A DNA stretch of 64,000 nt from Terfezia claveryi (Eukaryota; Ascomycota; Pezizomycetes; Pezizales; Pezizaceae): positions 62,001 to 126,000 of the forward strand of contig WHUX01000003.1 in NCBI GenBank assembly GCA_015179025.1. Direction: 5' to 3'. The position numbers and the translations under genes are program-made. The notes below the pieces were generated by a model. That model did no database searches, was not told the DNA's origin, and saw nothing but the letters and a program-made list of their open reading frames with translations. Below are positions 12,368-22,304 of the stretch, piece by piece. Position 1 is the first letter of the stretch. Every line of letters starts with the position of its first letter.

Positions 12368-14825
12368 GTCTGACACTGTAACCTCCGTTCCAAAACAGGC
12401 ATTGGTCGTCATGCAAGTCGCTCATTCTGGATAGAACTCCGCATACGTCGTATATCTTCACTAGTTGTCTAGTATAACTGTACATCCAACCCACATCTCT
12501 TTCTTTCATATATCTTGGAATTCATGCGCCTAATCTCAGTGACCTTGGAGTTGAAGGAACTCACACTAGTTGTGTGATATGAAAAGGATCACACTTGCAT
12601 CTTCAGCCATTGCGGTTTCAATACTTTCATAGGGTATCTTTCAGCTTCCCAAATCAATAAGCCTCCACATGCATCGAGCCTACCTCAACATAGGACCCGG
12701 CCAGTCCAATGCACCTTCACCCTCGACCAGCTAAGATTGACCAGTGGTTGACAAAGGCAAACTGTTGGGCCAGCTATTGAATGACTGGGTTAATGAGATT
12801 GGATACGGGAGCTTTGTGGAGTAGAGATCTTTCTCAGTGCTATGAATGGGACGGATATGCTGGTACCTAGCTAGAGATGAACGTGAGAATAGGACGTAAA
12901 ATCGTGATACTGGGGAGCTGAATCAAATAAGAAATAGTACGGGCAGTAGAAAGGAGCAAACGGTAGGATTGTGCCAGAAGGTGTTCTCAGCCTCACGCGG
13001 TAGTCTGGTTACTCAAGCGGCCTAGTCTCATACCCCAAGCACCAGTCGTTTCCATGCCGCATTCCATAGATTACATCAGCACCAAGACCATCAATTCGAG
13101 CAAGCATTCCCCATCCTCTTCCACACAACAACCAACAACCAACAACCAACAAGCACCCCAAGCACCCATCCTGCCCTGTGTCGCATCAGCCTCTTCAAAC
13201 ATGGCACCTTGCAGCTTCCGCCGCACTCAGTGTGCACCCCAGCATTTCCTTGACCCTCAATAACATGCCCGGCCTTGGCCGCCTCCACCTTACCAGATCC
13301 CCGTACCCGCATTGACTACTCCCCACTAGCCCCAACCTAGCACATTCACTCACTATCACCAGATCGGTCTACATAGCGTGTACAACTTATCGCCCACTCT
13401 CAGCACCCTCGACTGGCAGGCGGGCCAGCAAGATACTTGCCTTACTGATGGAAAGGGACATGTACCTATTCAAAATCAAGGAGCCAGATGTATCAATTTG
13501 GGCGGTGGACAGTTCAGTGGTGGAGACCGGCCATTCACATACATTTTCCCAGCTAAGGACTGCCGCGCCGAGTTGCCGGGACAATAGAGGGCATGTTGTT
13601 CACAATAGCGGGGGTTGACTTGGTGAGCACATGGGCAAGACCAGCACTTCAAGATATACAATCACCATTGCTAGGGGAAGACGTAAACGCCACAGTAGAA
13701 GGCTGAATATTCCAACAACGGACAACTCAAGACCTGATCCATAGGTCTGCTGCCCAATGTCACATCTAGGACGAGTAACTCGCAGCCACGGGAAGCATGG
13801 GACAGTCAAATGGGTTCCAACTCTCTGTGGTGAGGTGGTTGCCTACCCAACGGAGCAGATGACAGAAACAACCATTGATGATTTTGGCCACTGATTCGCC
13901 GGAGGATCCGTTGAGGGAGCTGTGCTGAGAGGTGGATGCACAAGGGATATTTCGAAAAGCCGCCAAAAAGGCATTCAGAATGAGGCAGGCAGTGGCTGTA
14001 TAGGGAGGGCAACATTAGATTATGGAGTTTGTGGAAGAAGGGCGGGAGGGTGGATATTAGGGAAGGAGTGATATACGAAGGTAGGTAATACGTTGACAAT
14101 CTTGGGGATAGGGTAGATTGTAGGTGTATGGTAGTGTTCAGTAGTTTATACGATCCTTGCTGCTTTACATGTGTGTATATTTACTAGGTCGAGCTCATTG
14201 AGTTTTATTTACTGGCTTTTCAAAGCTGCAACTCCAGATTTAGCCAAAATACGGAAATACCGCTCACGCTTAGAATTTTTTTTTTATAAAAAAAAACCCC
14301 CGTTACTCATATGCGGTACCCGCGACGGTCCCCCACCCACCATCCTTAAATAGATGGAAGTGCCGATATCTGTTGAGGGTAAACATAAATATAAGTTCCG
14401 CCATTCAAAACCTTGAGAGTAGTCCAAAGGTTTCTTGGTGGAGCTTGAAGCTGGGCCGTTTAACACTGGCGGAATTACCTCTGGAGTACAGAATCTGACT
14501 GGCACAAGATTGTGCCAAGCCTTAGCCAACCAGACTAGCCAAACCTGGAGATTTCAAGTGCCGAAAGTAGATAGTCGGGTTGGTTTGAAGGCAGGGCCAG
14601 GAGACTCTTCCAAAAGCGGCAGGCCATAGCCAAGGGACTGTTGTGCAAACGCACCCTTCTTCCTAGTCGGCGAGACTAGTCGGCCTGGCCTTCTTCCATC
14701 TCCATACATCATTGACACAATCCCACAACACCGCCTACGTACACCCCTTCGACATAGCCTCACGCCTGAAGATACGCTAACCAGACTGCTTCACACTGTT
14801 CCCTCTTGCCTCTTGATCTGTAAGT
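12368..14825. other. intergenic interval with weak exon-like open frames
   Basis: No gene can be firmly called. The frame at 13378-13587 (+) encodes a Cys- and Gly-containing segment (DTCLTDGKGHVPI, then ARCINLGGGQFSGGD) that could be an exon of a small secreted protein, but I found no start, partner exon or family. A 97-codon minus-strand frame at 13806-14099 is also unrecognised. Confidence 0.35.
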
Positions 14826-17306
14826 ATGAGTTCGGCTGTCTTCTCCAAGCGAGATTTTCTCTTCAGTCCCTCATTTCATCAGTCTCTAATGAAGACGACA
14901 GTCTCAAGCCCTCAAGCGCAACCTATGGGCTCAACTGACGGCCCCTTTCCAGCCCCACCTCAATCTGCGCCTCTCCCAGACCGTGTCGCCACATACAAAA
15001 TCTCACTCGGAATCAAGACCACCATCGACGATCCAGATACACCTCCTAGTATGACAGCAGCCGGTGGATTGGAATGCCAACCGTCACCAACACCCATGAG
15101 CATCTGCTCAAGCAGACAAGAATTTGTGGCCTCACCGACTCCTATGAGTCTTTGTAGCCAGCCAGGGAATCCCCCTAACTATCCAAGCCAAATGTCGATC
15201 TGTGAGGGTACTGTAGCTTCTACTTCGCCGCTTACGTCGAGCTACCAAATTGAGCCAGTCGAGAGCCATGGATCTTTCGAGATGAGCGGTTCATACAGTA
15301 GTTTCCGTAGTAAAGTGTTCAAAAGAAGCCAGGAGCTTGGACTGTCTCCACCTCTATCCATGTACGGAAACATGAGCAGCATTCAGGAAGAGCAGCTCGG
15401 CTTTCCAACTCGAGCTCGGTCGAATAGCATTAGCAGCCATTGCTCATGGGCTACTGCTACTACTGTTGATTCTCAGCAGAGTGGCACTACTAGTGGCAGT
15501 ATTAGTGGATATGAAGGATGTACCAGTGGGTACGACTCTGAAGATACCATCGATGCGTCATTGACCGATGTAGGGGAAGTTGAAACTATTACTGCGACGT
15601 TGCAACTAGATGAAACAGCTTCCCGATATCGCCGCAATAATACCGGTTCTATGAGAGGGAGCTGCTATGGTTCTAGTACGAAAACTGGGTACAAGCAGCC
15701 GTCTATCATAGCTGAAGAAGATGAGAATATGTATACAGGCCCCTCCGCTATCGGGATGCCATCTATCGCGCAATCCCAGCGTGACGGTGAGGTAAATAGG
15801 AATCAAGTTGTACCAATCATTACTACAGCTGCCAACTCGGACACAGCCAGGACCACTTCAAAGACTCAACCCGCGGCTGAAAAAGCTACGCTTCAAACTG
15901 CTTCCCCGAGTCGTGTCAAGCAGATTCGAGAGCAGCTACAAAGATATCAGGAGCAACAGGCGCTCAAGGCGTTGGAAATCAGACAGGAGTTGACTGCTCA
16001 TGTCAGAGACATTCGTGAGAGGCAGCCACCATTGGGCCCCCTTCCTCGTAGGGGTCCGATTCCACAAGCGGCTCGAGCCTCCTTCGTTGAAAGGTCAAAA
16101 AATGCGGACATCAGAGCGGCACCGTTTAAACACCACCAAGCTTTGGTTAACTTGCCGAGGCTTTCTGATGAGGAATGTGAGATGGCACAAGATCTGGCTC
16201 AGAGATCATCCAATGCATCTAGGTCTAAGCGGGATAAAGGAAAAGGCTTCGATATTCAGCTGGAGGGGGCTAACCCTGGTATCAACATTCACAATAGTAG
16301 TAACACTCCAATTGAGCTCGAGGCCTCTTTCAATGGCATCACCCTCACCGACAACAAACACCCGAACACCAGGAACCCTCCAAACCTCAACTTTCTAAAC
16401 AACATCAGCCCTCCAAACCCTCCCAACCAAGACTCACAAATGACTGACGCAGTCCCCACATCGTCAATCGAATTTGTCAGTCAGTCCGGTTGGTTGAGAG
16501 CTTTTAACGAGCCCTCGCCAGCCACAAACACCTCGAGAGCAGCTGGACCTTCAGACCACGCTGCCTCGGGGACTGCCACCGATACAGCTTCTCCTCCTAC
16601 TGGACAGGCCTCTAGAGTTATCTATCAAGCTTCCGATCGCTATGCTTCTAGCTCTGACGCTCAGCTCTTTCGTGAGAAGCTCCTTCGCGACAATAACGAC
16701 GCTATGATTGCGATTCTTACGCAACACTGCAGAAGTAAAATCAATCTTTACTCTGCTGAACGAATCGCACTTGAGAAGAGTCTCGGCGGAGCTACTCCTG
16801 TTAGCCACCCAAACCACCCCCATCTCATGTACTCCAACGGCTCCGGGCTCGCGTTTGTTGACGAGATGAGGCGCACCGTCGAAAACGTCAGACAGCTGTG
16901 TGACCAACAACTCGAGTTGGTCCGCCAGATGGAAACACATTATCTCGTCGCAAACATGAACTTCGGAGCCATCGTCCCCCAGACGGCAGGAAGGAAGAGA
17001 CCCGGTGATGAAAGTGTGTTCGCCTCGTATCAGAGTTCGCAATGTCCTGAGGATGCTACGATTCGCGATCCAGCGGCCAGAGTGTATAGTACTGGTGGTG
17101 ATGGTAGAAGAGTCAGGCAGACACCTACGCAGGGAGGTCACTTGTGGAATGCCAGAAAAGGTAGCTGCGTGTATAATGAGGGCACGACTGCTGATGAGGA
17201 GCTTACTGATGAGGATGAACATCCTCCTCTGGACCTCGAGTTCAACAGTGAAGCTAAGGGAAAGATTGTCTGTGCGTGTGGAAGTAACAAGAAAGCCCGT
17301 CACTAG
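14826..17306 (+). CDS. uncharacterised 826-residue Ser/Thr/Gln-rich protein with coiled coils
   Basis: A long intron-free frame of 826 codons, not recognised as any family. The N-terminal third is Ser/Pro-rich and has three related short motifs (PSPTPMSICS, SPTPMSLCS, PSQMSICE) near residues 87-125. Residues about 360-400 are Arg/Gln-rich and predicted to form a coiled coil (VKQIREQLQRYQEQQALKAL). A second helical segment lies near 680-710 (VENVRQLCDQQLELVRQMETH). The C-terminus is acidic (EELTDEDEHPP) and ends in a Cys pair (VCACGSNKKARH). There is no signal peptide or membrane segment, so a cytoplasmic or nuclear scaffold-type role is possible but is inference. The first ATG sits inside a GTAAGT donor-like context (14821-14826) followed by TTCTCTTCAG, so a short 5' intron could move the true start to the ATG near 14889. 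Confidence 0.72.
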   Translation: MSSAVFSKRDFLFSPSFHQSLMKTTVSSPQAQPMGSTDGPFPAPPQSAPLPDRVATYKISLGIKTTIDDPDTPPSMTAAGGLECQPSPTPMSICSSRQEFVASPTPMSLCSQPGNPPNYPSQMSICEGTVASTSPLTSSYQIEPVESHGSFEMSGSYSSFRSKVFKRSQELGLSPPLSMYGNMSSIQEEQLGFPTRARSNSISSHCSWATATTVDSQQSGTTSGSISGYEGCTSGYDSEDTIDASLTDVGEVETITATLQLDETASRYRRNNTGSMRGSCYGSSTKTGYKQPSIIAEEDENMYTGPSAIGMPSIAQSQRDGEVNRNQVVPIITTAANSDTARTTSKTQPAAEKATLQTASPSRVKQIREQLQRYQEQQALKALEIRQELTAHVRDIRERQPPLGPLPRRGPIPQAARASFVERSKNADIRAAPFKHHQALVNLPRLSDEECEMAQDLAQRSSNASRSKRDKGKGFDIQLEGANPGINIHNSSNTPIELEASFNGITLTDNKHPNTRNPPNLNFLNNISPPNPPNQDSQMTDAVPTSSIEFVSQSGWLRAFNEPSPATNTSRAAGPSDHAASGTATDTASPPTGQASRVIYQASDRYASSSDAQLFREKLLRDNNDAMIAILTQHCRSKINLYSAERIALEKSLGGATPVSHPNHPHLMYSNGSGLAFVDEMRRTVENVRQLCDQQLELVRQMETHYLVANMNFGAIVPQTAGRKRPGDESVFASYQSSQCPEDATIRDPAARVYSTGGDGRRVRQTPTQGGHLWNARKGSCVYNEGTTADEELTDEDEHPPLDLEFNSEAKGKIVCACGSNKKARH

Positions 17307-18465
17307 AGAAGGAGAAATTAGGTGGACGTGACGTAGATTTACTTTAAACTCGAAAACTTAAGCTTGTGGCGGAAATAAAGTTCTACACGATTCGGATCAC
17401 TTCTAATTTCGTAGTTTGTTTATTTAGTTCTTTCATTCTGACTGGCATTTTTACTGTCTTTCGTCTTATATTGTTTCTTCATTTGTATGCAGGGCTTGAT
17501 TGTGTTTCTTTCTACATTCTTCCTTGCACCCCTACTCCTCTTACTTATGCCGTGATTTTCTCTTCCTCCCTACTGGCTTTCCACTCTCCTTGACGTTGCA
17601 GCCTTTTCTTCTTCACTATAACTAGCATTTCTACTACGCTCTACAAGATCTATCCTTTTCTTCAATTAACACTGGCTGCCAAAGGGGTCGGAGGTTTCCG
17701 TGGTCATCTCTGTCTGTTACATTTCGCTAAGAACTTTGTTTAAGATTTTACTCTACATACTTGGGATTTGCTACTTTGAGGGCTGGATCTTGTTTTTTTT
17801 TCGATTCACTTCTTCCTGGCTTATACTGCACTTGCGTCCTTTATTTTTACTGCCAAAAGTGACCAACTGGAAGTAGAAAACGATGTGTCGGCATATATTG
17901 GCTCCGTGGTGATCATACGGAGATGCCAGTTGGCTGTTGAGCTCGTTATTCTGCGGTCCTGCGCAGCTAGCTTTACTGGAGGATTCTCTGGCTGTCTACT
18001 TGGTTGATGAGAGGTTGAACTATAGTCAGGTCTTCACCATGTTATGTAGAACCTTGGATTGTAGATGGATGATTGTGGCTGGTTCTATGGTTCAGGTTAG
18101 CTTGAACCCACAGTAGAGCATAGAGCTTAATGGAACTTCTTTTGCAAAATATCTTGTTCTTGTTTGCTGTAGCAAGGTATAAGAGTGAGACACTTAGAAT
18201 CTGATTCCAATAGATTTTGAGCTGTCTCTAGTTGTTTGCAAGGATATATCATCATCGGAGATGAAGTATATATTCTTGAGACAGCTTCTTTAGGTTTTCA
18301 TTTGTATCAGAAACTTCATGTCTTCATTCTGATTTTGAGGCTTTTTTGAGAAATCACAGGTAGTCCTTTTTTGGCTCATACCTTTTCCGGTATCTCCCAG
18401 TCTACCCTTTTTGTAATTAAGCTAGTCCTATCTTGGTAGTCTCCCTAGGTACCACACCATTTTTA
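17307..18465. other. 3' flank and intergenic interval
   Basis: T-rich 3' flank of the 826-residue gene and undistinguished intergenic DNA. No coding frame, RNA gene or repeat that I can defend. Confidence 0.45.
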
Positions 18466-18538
18466 GTCCAGTTATCTCCTCATGGATCCATGTAGGGGTT
18501 CGCATAGGAGTAATGAGGATTTAAAAAAAAAAAAAAAG
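18466..18538 (+). repeat. LINE 3'-tail remnant
   Basis: Short copy of the LINE 3' end: CTCCTCATG, hairpin (GGATCC 18484-18489 with GGGTTC 18496-18501, including two G-U pairs), GCATAGGAGTA and a pure A tail. Flanks (TAGTCCAGTTATCT and GTGTCTGGTTATCA) match at 10 of 14 positions and may be a decayed target duplication. Confidence 0.6.
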
Positions 18539-18557
18539 TGTCTGGTTATCATTTTCA

Positions 18558-18631
18558 GATTGAGACTCCACCATCCCACGACGCCAACGCCTCTATGCCC
18601 AAGAGGTTATTATACCACTAAACTACGCCCC
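18558..18631 (-). pseudogene. tRNA-like sequence (decayed tRNA or tRNA-derived repeat)
   Basis: Read on the minus strand from 18631, the sequence starts GGGGCGTAG and contains a near-perfect internal A box (TAGTTTAGTGGTATAA). An anticodon-arm-like stem CCTCT/AGAGG follows, enclosing a 7-nt loop. The loop lacks U33, the T arm lacks TTCGA, and the 3' end does not pair with the acceptor 5' side. It is best read as a tRNA pseudogene or SINE head. Confidence 0.3.
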
Positions 18632-19182
18632 TTTGAACTTACAAAGCTCTCATAATAACGTCATACCCAGAGACAAAAACTAGTCTCACGCCAAGACTCC
18701 AGTCCTTCGCATAGCTTCGCATTGGACAAAAAACAGTTTGTATCATATTTTTTTTTGTGTGATCAGTGTAACCGGACAGTGCAACCAGACAGCTAACCTG
18801 ACAAGCATCAGGAACGATTTGACTTTGCCTAATTGGTGTCCGACGCCCTGGGCGCCACGGAGCCATTGTGCCACTTGTCAGTGACGCCGTCCCGCTCTCC
18901 GTCGCTCGGATACCCCTCCTCAGGCTCATGAGCGTCCGGAAGACCTCTGCTGCGCTTATGGCGTCCGGAAGGGAAGACATCCATTGTGGCTCATGGCGTC
19001 CGGTCTTGGAGACGTACCAGGCGTAGTATGGGCGTGTTCAACCCCAGCGTTATTCAGTCCAGAAGTAATGGATCTTTAGCTTCCCTACAATGGAAGCCTA
19101 ATGTGTCTAATGAACCGTACTGCAAAGAAGCATAGTAAAGGTCAATAGTATTTTGAAATGTTTATGTACATAACATCTTATC
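18632..19182. other. intergenic interval
   Basis: No gene supported. Three imperfect copies of ATGGCGTCCGGA lie between about 18.92 and 19.01 kb. Confidence 0.4.
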
Positions 19183-19405
19183 CGGAGACATCGGAGCCAG
19201 GGAAATGGAGACCTCGGAGCCATGGAACTGGAGACATCGGAGCCATGATCGCAGCCTAGGAAATGGAGACATCGGAGCCATGATCGCAGCCTAGGAAATG
19301 GAGACATCGGATCTATGATCGCAGCCTAGGAAATGGAGTCATCGGAGCCATGGAAATGGAGACATCGGAGTCATGGAAATACACACATCGGAGCCATGAT
19401 CGCAA
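19183..19405 (+). repeat. minisatellite with GGAGACATCGGAGCC core
   Basis: Tandem copies of GGAGACATCGGAGCC joined either by a 35-bp unit carrying ATGATCGCAGCCTAGGAAAT or by a shorter unit of about 23 bp carrying ATGGAAAT. Neither unit length keeps one reading frame. It ends at the start of the nuclease-like gene. Confidence 0.85.
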
Positions 19406-20287
19406 ATACTGTGACACTAGCCGATCTAGCTACCTTCATTACCCAACATCATCATAAAGTGAAGGACACTGATCATTTCATTTCGAAAAAAATGGTGTCA
19501 AGATCGCCGAACCACAGACTGATGCGGAGCTGCGAGATTTCCTCCAAACAATGACTGCGAAAAAAGATACGACTCTCATAGTTGATCCGAAAAGTAATGT
19601 GAAAGTCTTTAGTGACTTTAAGATGGAGGAGGTGTGCACACTCTACGGGATTTAGTATGACCCAGGAATCCACTTAGTCAGTTTCCGGTATTTCAATGCG
19701 AATATAATCACATCAATGAGGAGCTCTTCTCTTATCTCGTGAACGAATTGAATAGTCACATGGCATTGACACCAGCTGATCAGAGTCCTGAAGCTCACAA
19801 GTCAATCTATATTTACTGTATCCTCCACGCCATAGCAAAATCCTTCAATTTTCAGTTCCTGGTTTTGGCGGAAAGATACGTAGAAGGTTCAAAAGCAAAG
19901 GGGAATGTGGACTATTCCATCGAGTTACGAGATGGCGAAATCTTGGGTGTTACGGAGGCGAAGAAGGAGGATTACGTTCAAGGCGTAGCCCAGAATGCTA
20001 TGGAAATCAGATCTGCTTTGGAGTATAACCGGAAGCGCAAAGTTGGTGAAATCAGTGAAAAATCTCGTTGTTTTGGTATCGCCACCGATGCAAGCAACTG
20101 GTATTTTTTGGAGTATACCCCAGGCCATACACCCAAGCTATCGAAGAAATACGAAGTGATGTTTGAAGGGGAGTTCCAAAAGGGGAAAGTGAAACAGATC
20201 AGCGGAATTATCAATTGGCTGTTAAAGGAAGGGCTGGAGCAATGGCATCTGAACCTGCGTCCAAAAAAGCAAAAAACTGACAAGTGA
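19396..20287 (+). pseudogene. PD-(D/E)XK nuclease-like protein gene with one frameshift
   Basis: Proposed exons are 19396-19631 and 19682-20287, with a 50-bp GTGTGC...AGTCAG intron that joins in phase and removes the in-frame TAG. Exon 1 starts at an ATG in the last minisatellite unit (MIANTVTLADLATF). It is shifted by one missing base in an A7 run at 19486-19492, after which KIAEPQTDAELRDFLQ reads in the next frame. Exon 2 carries the restriction-endonuclease-like core: Asp in GNVDYSIEL, then ILGVTEAKK (the E-x-K pair) and a helix VAQNAMEI with a Gln, as in PD-(D/E)XK enzymes. Expected length about 280 residues; no signal peptide. Such domains occur in fungal Crinkler-like and transposon-linked proteins, but this one is not assigned. 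The frameshift could be a sequence error, in which case the gene is intact. Confidence 0.5.
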
Positions 20288-21309
20288 TGACAGAGTGAGT
20301 GCAGTTTGGGTACAGAAAAAAACAGGGTCTTCTCTTCATATATATATATATATATTTCGTTGGTTATTATTTCTTCTCTCTCACATATCGTTGTCTCATC
20401 TGTCCCTCTTCCCCTCTCTCTAAGTCTAGTTGGGTCCGGTGGTTTTTCGAGTTTTCTTTTCGTCCTTTTTTTTTTTTTTTTCAAAGTATTATTTAACTTC
20501 TCTCTCTCCTCTTTGTGAAGGCTCTATCGGGAAACTTCACACATGTATACAATATATATCACTTCTATGGGATGAGACCTTTTTTATGAAGATTGATTGA
20601 TTTAGAGAGGTTTTATTCCCCTACTTGCTTAACATTGCAAACCCTTGTCGGTTGTTAAGGAAAGCTTAACTGAAAAAGAGGTTTTACTGAGCTATCTCAA
20701 ATTCGACCCCAGCTACCTCAACGTCAACATATAAGTCCCTGTTGGCTAAGGAACTACATGGCACAGCGTCACATGACTCTCGGTCGGCATAACTTGGCAA
20801 GATATGCGGATATGTTAGAAAAAAAAAGAAAAAGATATAAGTAGTTATGTACATGAATAATGAGCACAGCCAATCCCACACGGCATACCTTCTCTCCCTG
20901 GTGGAAAAGGTTTTAGCCCCTACAGGAAAGAATGCCCCTGAGGATTTTCTTTGGCTATTCTGAGTGACCTATCAGACTAGAAAGCTGCTCCGGAGCTCAG
21001 GCTACATTTCTAATGGGTTGGTCTTACATAGTCAGGGGAGGTTATAAGTCTTGATATATAATAGACTAGATATCAACATCCACTATATTATAGTCTGGGG
21101 GCAGCGATTTGATCCCAGAGCAGAATTTTCTTTGGCTAGAAGTTTTTCCTTGATATTGAAATATTTATAAAGATGCTCCGAGAGCAATTGGGTGCAAGTG
21201 GATCTATTTCAAGGGAAATTGATACCCTTCACGTCATAAATATTGGGGAATATAGTATTTCGAAGGTATAGCGGGCTTGGCATTTTGGATTGTTGGACTC
21301 AACTCACGT
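20288..21309. other. intergenic interval with microsatellite tracts
   Basis: Contains a (TA)n tract near 20.34-20.36 kb, a T tract near 20.47-20.48 kb and no supportable gene. Confidence 0.5.
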
Positions 21310-21895
21310 TTTGCAGCCTGCTCCACTACCTACTTATAGGCTCATTCGGGGCCATATAGGCTCTTCAGTGCCTTATAGGCCTGCTCCGGACAATACTGGC
21401 TTGCTCGGTCTGCTCCGGGCAATATAGGCTTGCTCGGTGCCTCATAGGCCTGCTCCGGGAAATATAAGCTTGCTCGGTGCCTTATAGGCCTGCTCCGGAC
21501 AATATATGCTCGCGCGGTGCCTTATAGGCTTGCTCCGGTGCCTTATAGGCCTGCTGCGGGAAATACAGGCTCGCTCGGTGCCTTATAGGCTTGCTCCGGG
21601 CAATATATGCTTGCTCGGTGCCTATATTGTCCTGAGCGAGCCTATAAGGCACCGAGCAAGCATATATTGCCCGGAGCAAGCCTATAAGGCACCGAGCAAG
21701 CATATTGTCCGGAGCAAGCATATAAAGCATCGAGCAAACATATATTATCCGGAGCGAGCTAGCCTATAAGGCACCGAGCAAGCCGGAACAATCCTATAAG
21801 GCACTGAGCGAGCCTGTATTGCCCGGAGCAGGCCTATAAGGCCCCGAGCAAGCATATATTGTCCGGAGCGAGCCTATTAGGCGCTGAGCAAGTAT
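21310..21895. repeat. tandem repeat array that reverses orientation to form a giant hairpin
   Basis: About 34-bp units of the type GCTCGGTGCCTTATAGGC plus CTGCTCCGGGCAATAT run head to tail up to about 21.62 kb. From there the complementary unit (ATATTGCCCGGAGCAAGC plus CTATAAGGCACCGAGC) runs to about 21.89 kb. The array is therefore tandem within each half and inverted between halves, with almost no spacer. Units vary at a few positions. Confidence 0.88.
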
Positions 21896-22132
21896 CTACA
21901 AGAGTCTGGGACAGAGAACAGTGTTCCGGCAGTGTTCCGGGATGTTTTTGTTGAGATGTTCAAAAATAAATATTTACATTCAAAAACAAATACTTTTCTA
22001 TATAGTATTACATATTCTACTCTAAAGCCACTACGGTACCGGTAGTGTATCGCATAGCCTGATTGGGTTTTCACGCTAGTTTCTCCGAGCTCGGAGCACA
22101 CTAGCGTGTAAATTCGGAGTAGGTTACTACCG

Positions 22133-22215
22133 TGCCAACCAGACTAACTACCTAGTCTGGCTTGCACTAGCCCCTCGTACTACCTAGTTCTGCGAGGGGT
22201 AGTGCAACCAGACTA
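22133..22215. mobile_element. 83-bp palindromic insertion with 9-bp target duplication
   Basis: Flanked by perfect 9-bp repeats GTTACTACC (22124-22132 and 22216-22224). It starts GTGCCAACCAGACTA and contains a near-perfect inverted repeat: TAGTCTGGCTTGCACTAG and CCCCTCG against CGAGGGGTAGTGC and AACCAGACTA. It belongs to the short-insertion family with the TAGTCTGGTTGGCAC terminus. Confidence 0.7.
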
Positions 22216-22221
22216 GTTACT

Positions 22222-22281
22222 ACCAGACTCTTAGCGCCACGCTGTAATTATTTTAGTGCTACGGCTAAGAGTCTGGTCACG
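22222..22281. repeat. palindrome CCAGACTCTTAGC ... GCTAAGAGTCTGG
   Basis: Thirteen-base inverted repeats enclose an AT-rich loop of about 34 bp, directly beside the 83-bp palindromic insertion. No flanking duplication seen. Confidence 0.6.
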
Positions 22282-22304
22282 AGAGCACCAATACCGTACC
22301 ATAT

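Noticed and set aside
16551..17303. 250-codon minus-strand frame opposite the 826-residue gene
   Set aside because: It lies wholly antisense to a better-supported frame and shows no motifs.
21310..21895. CRISPR-like array of regularly spaced repeats
   Set aside because: Units are contiguous variants with no unique spacers, the second half is inverted, and the genome is eukaryotic.
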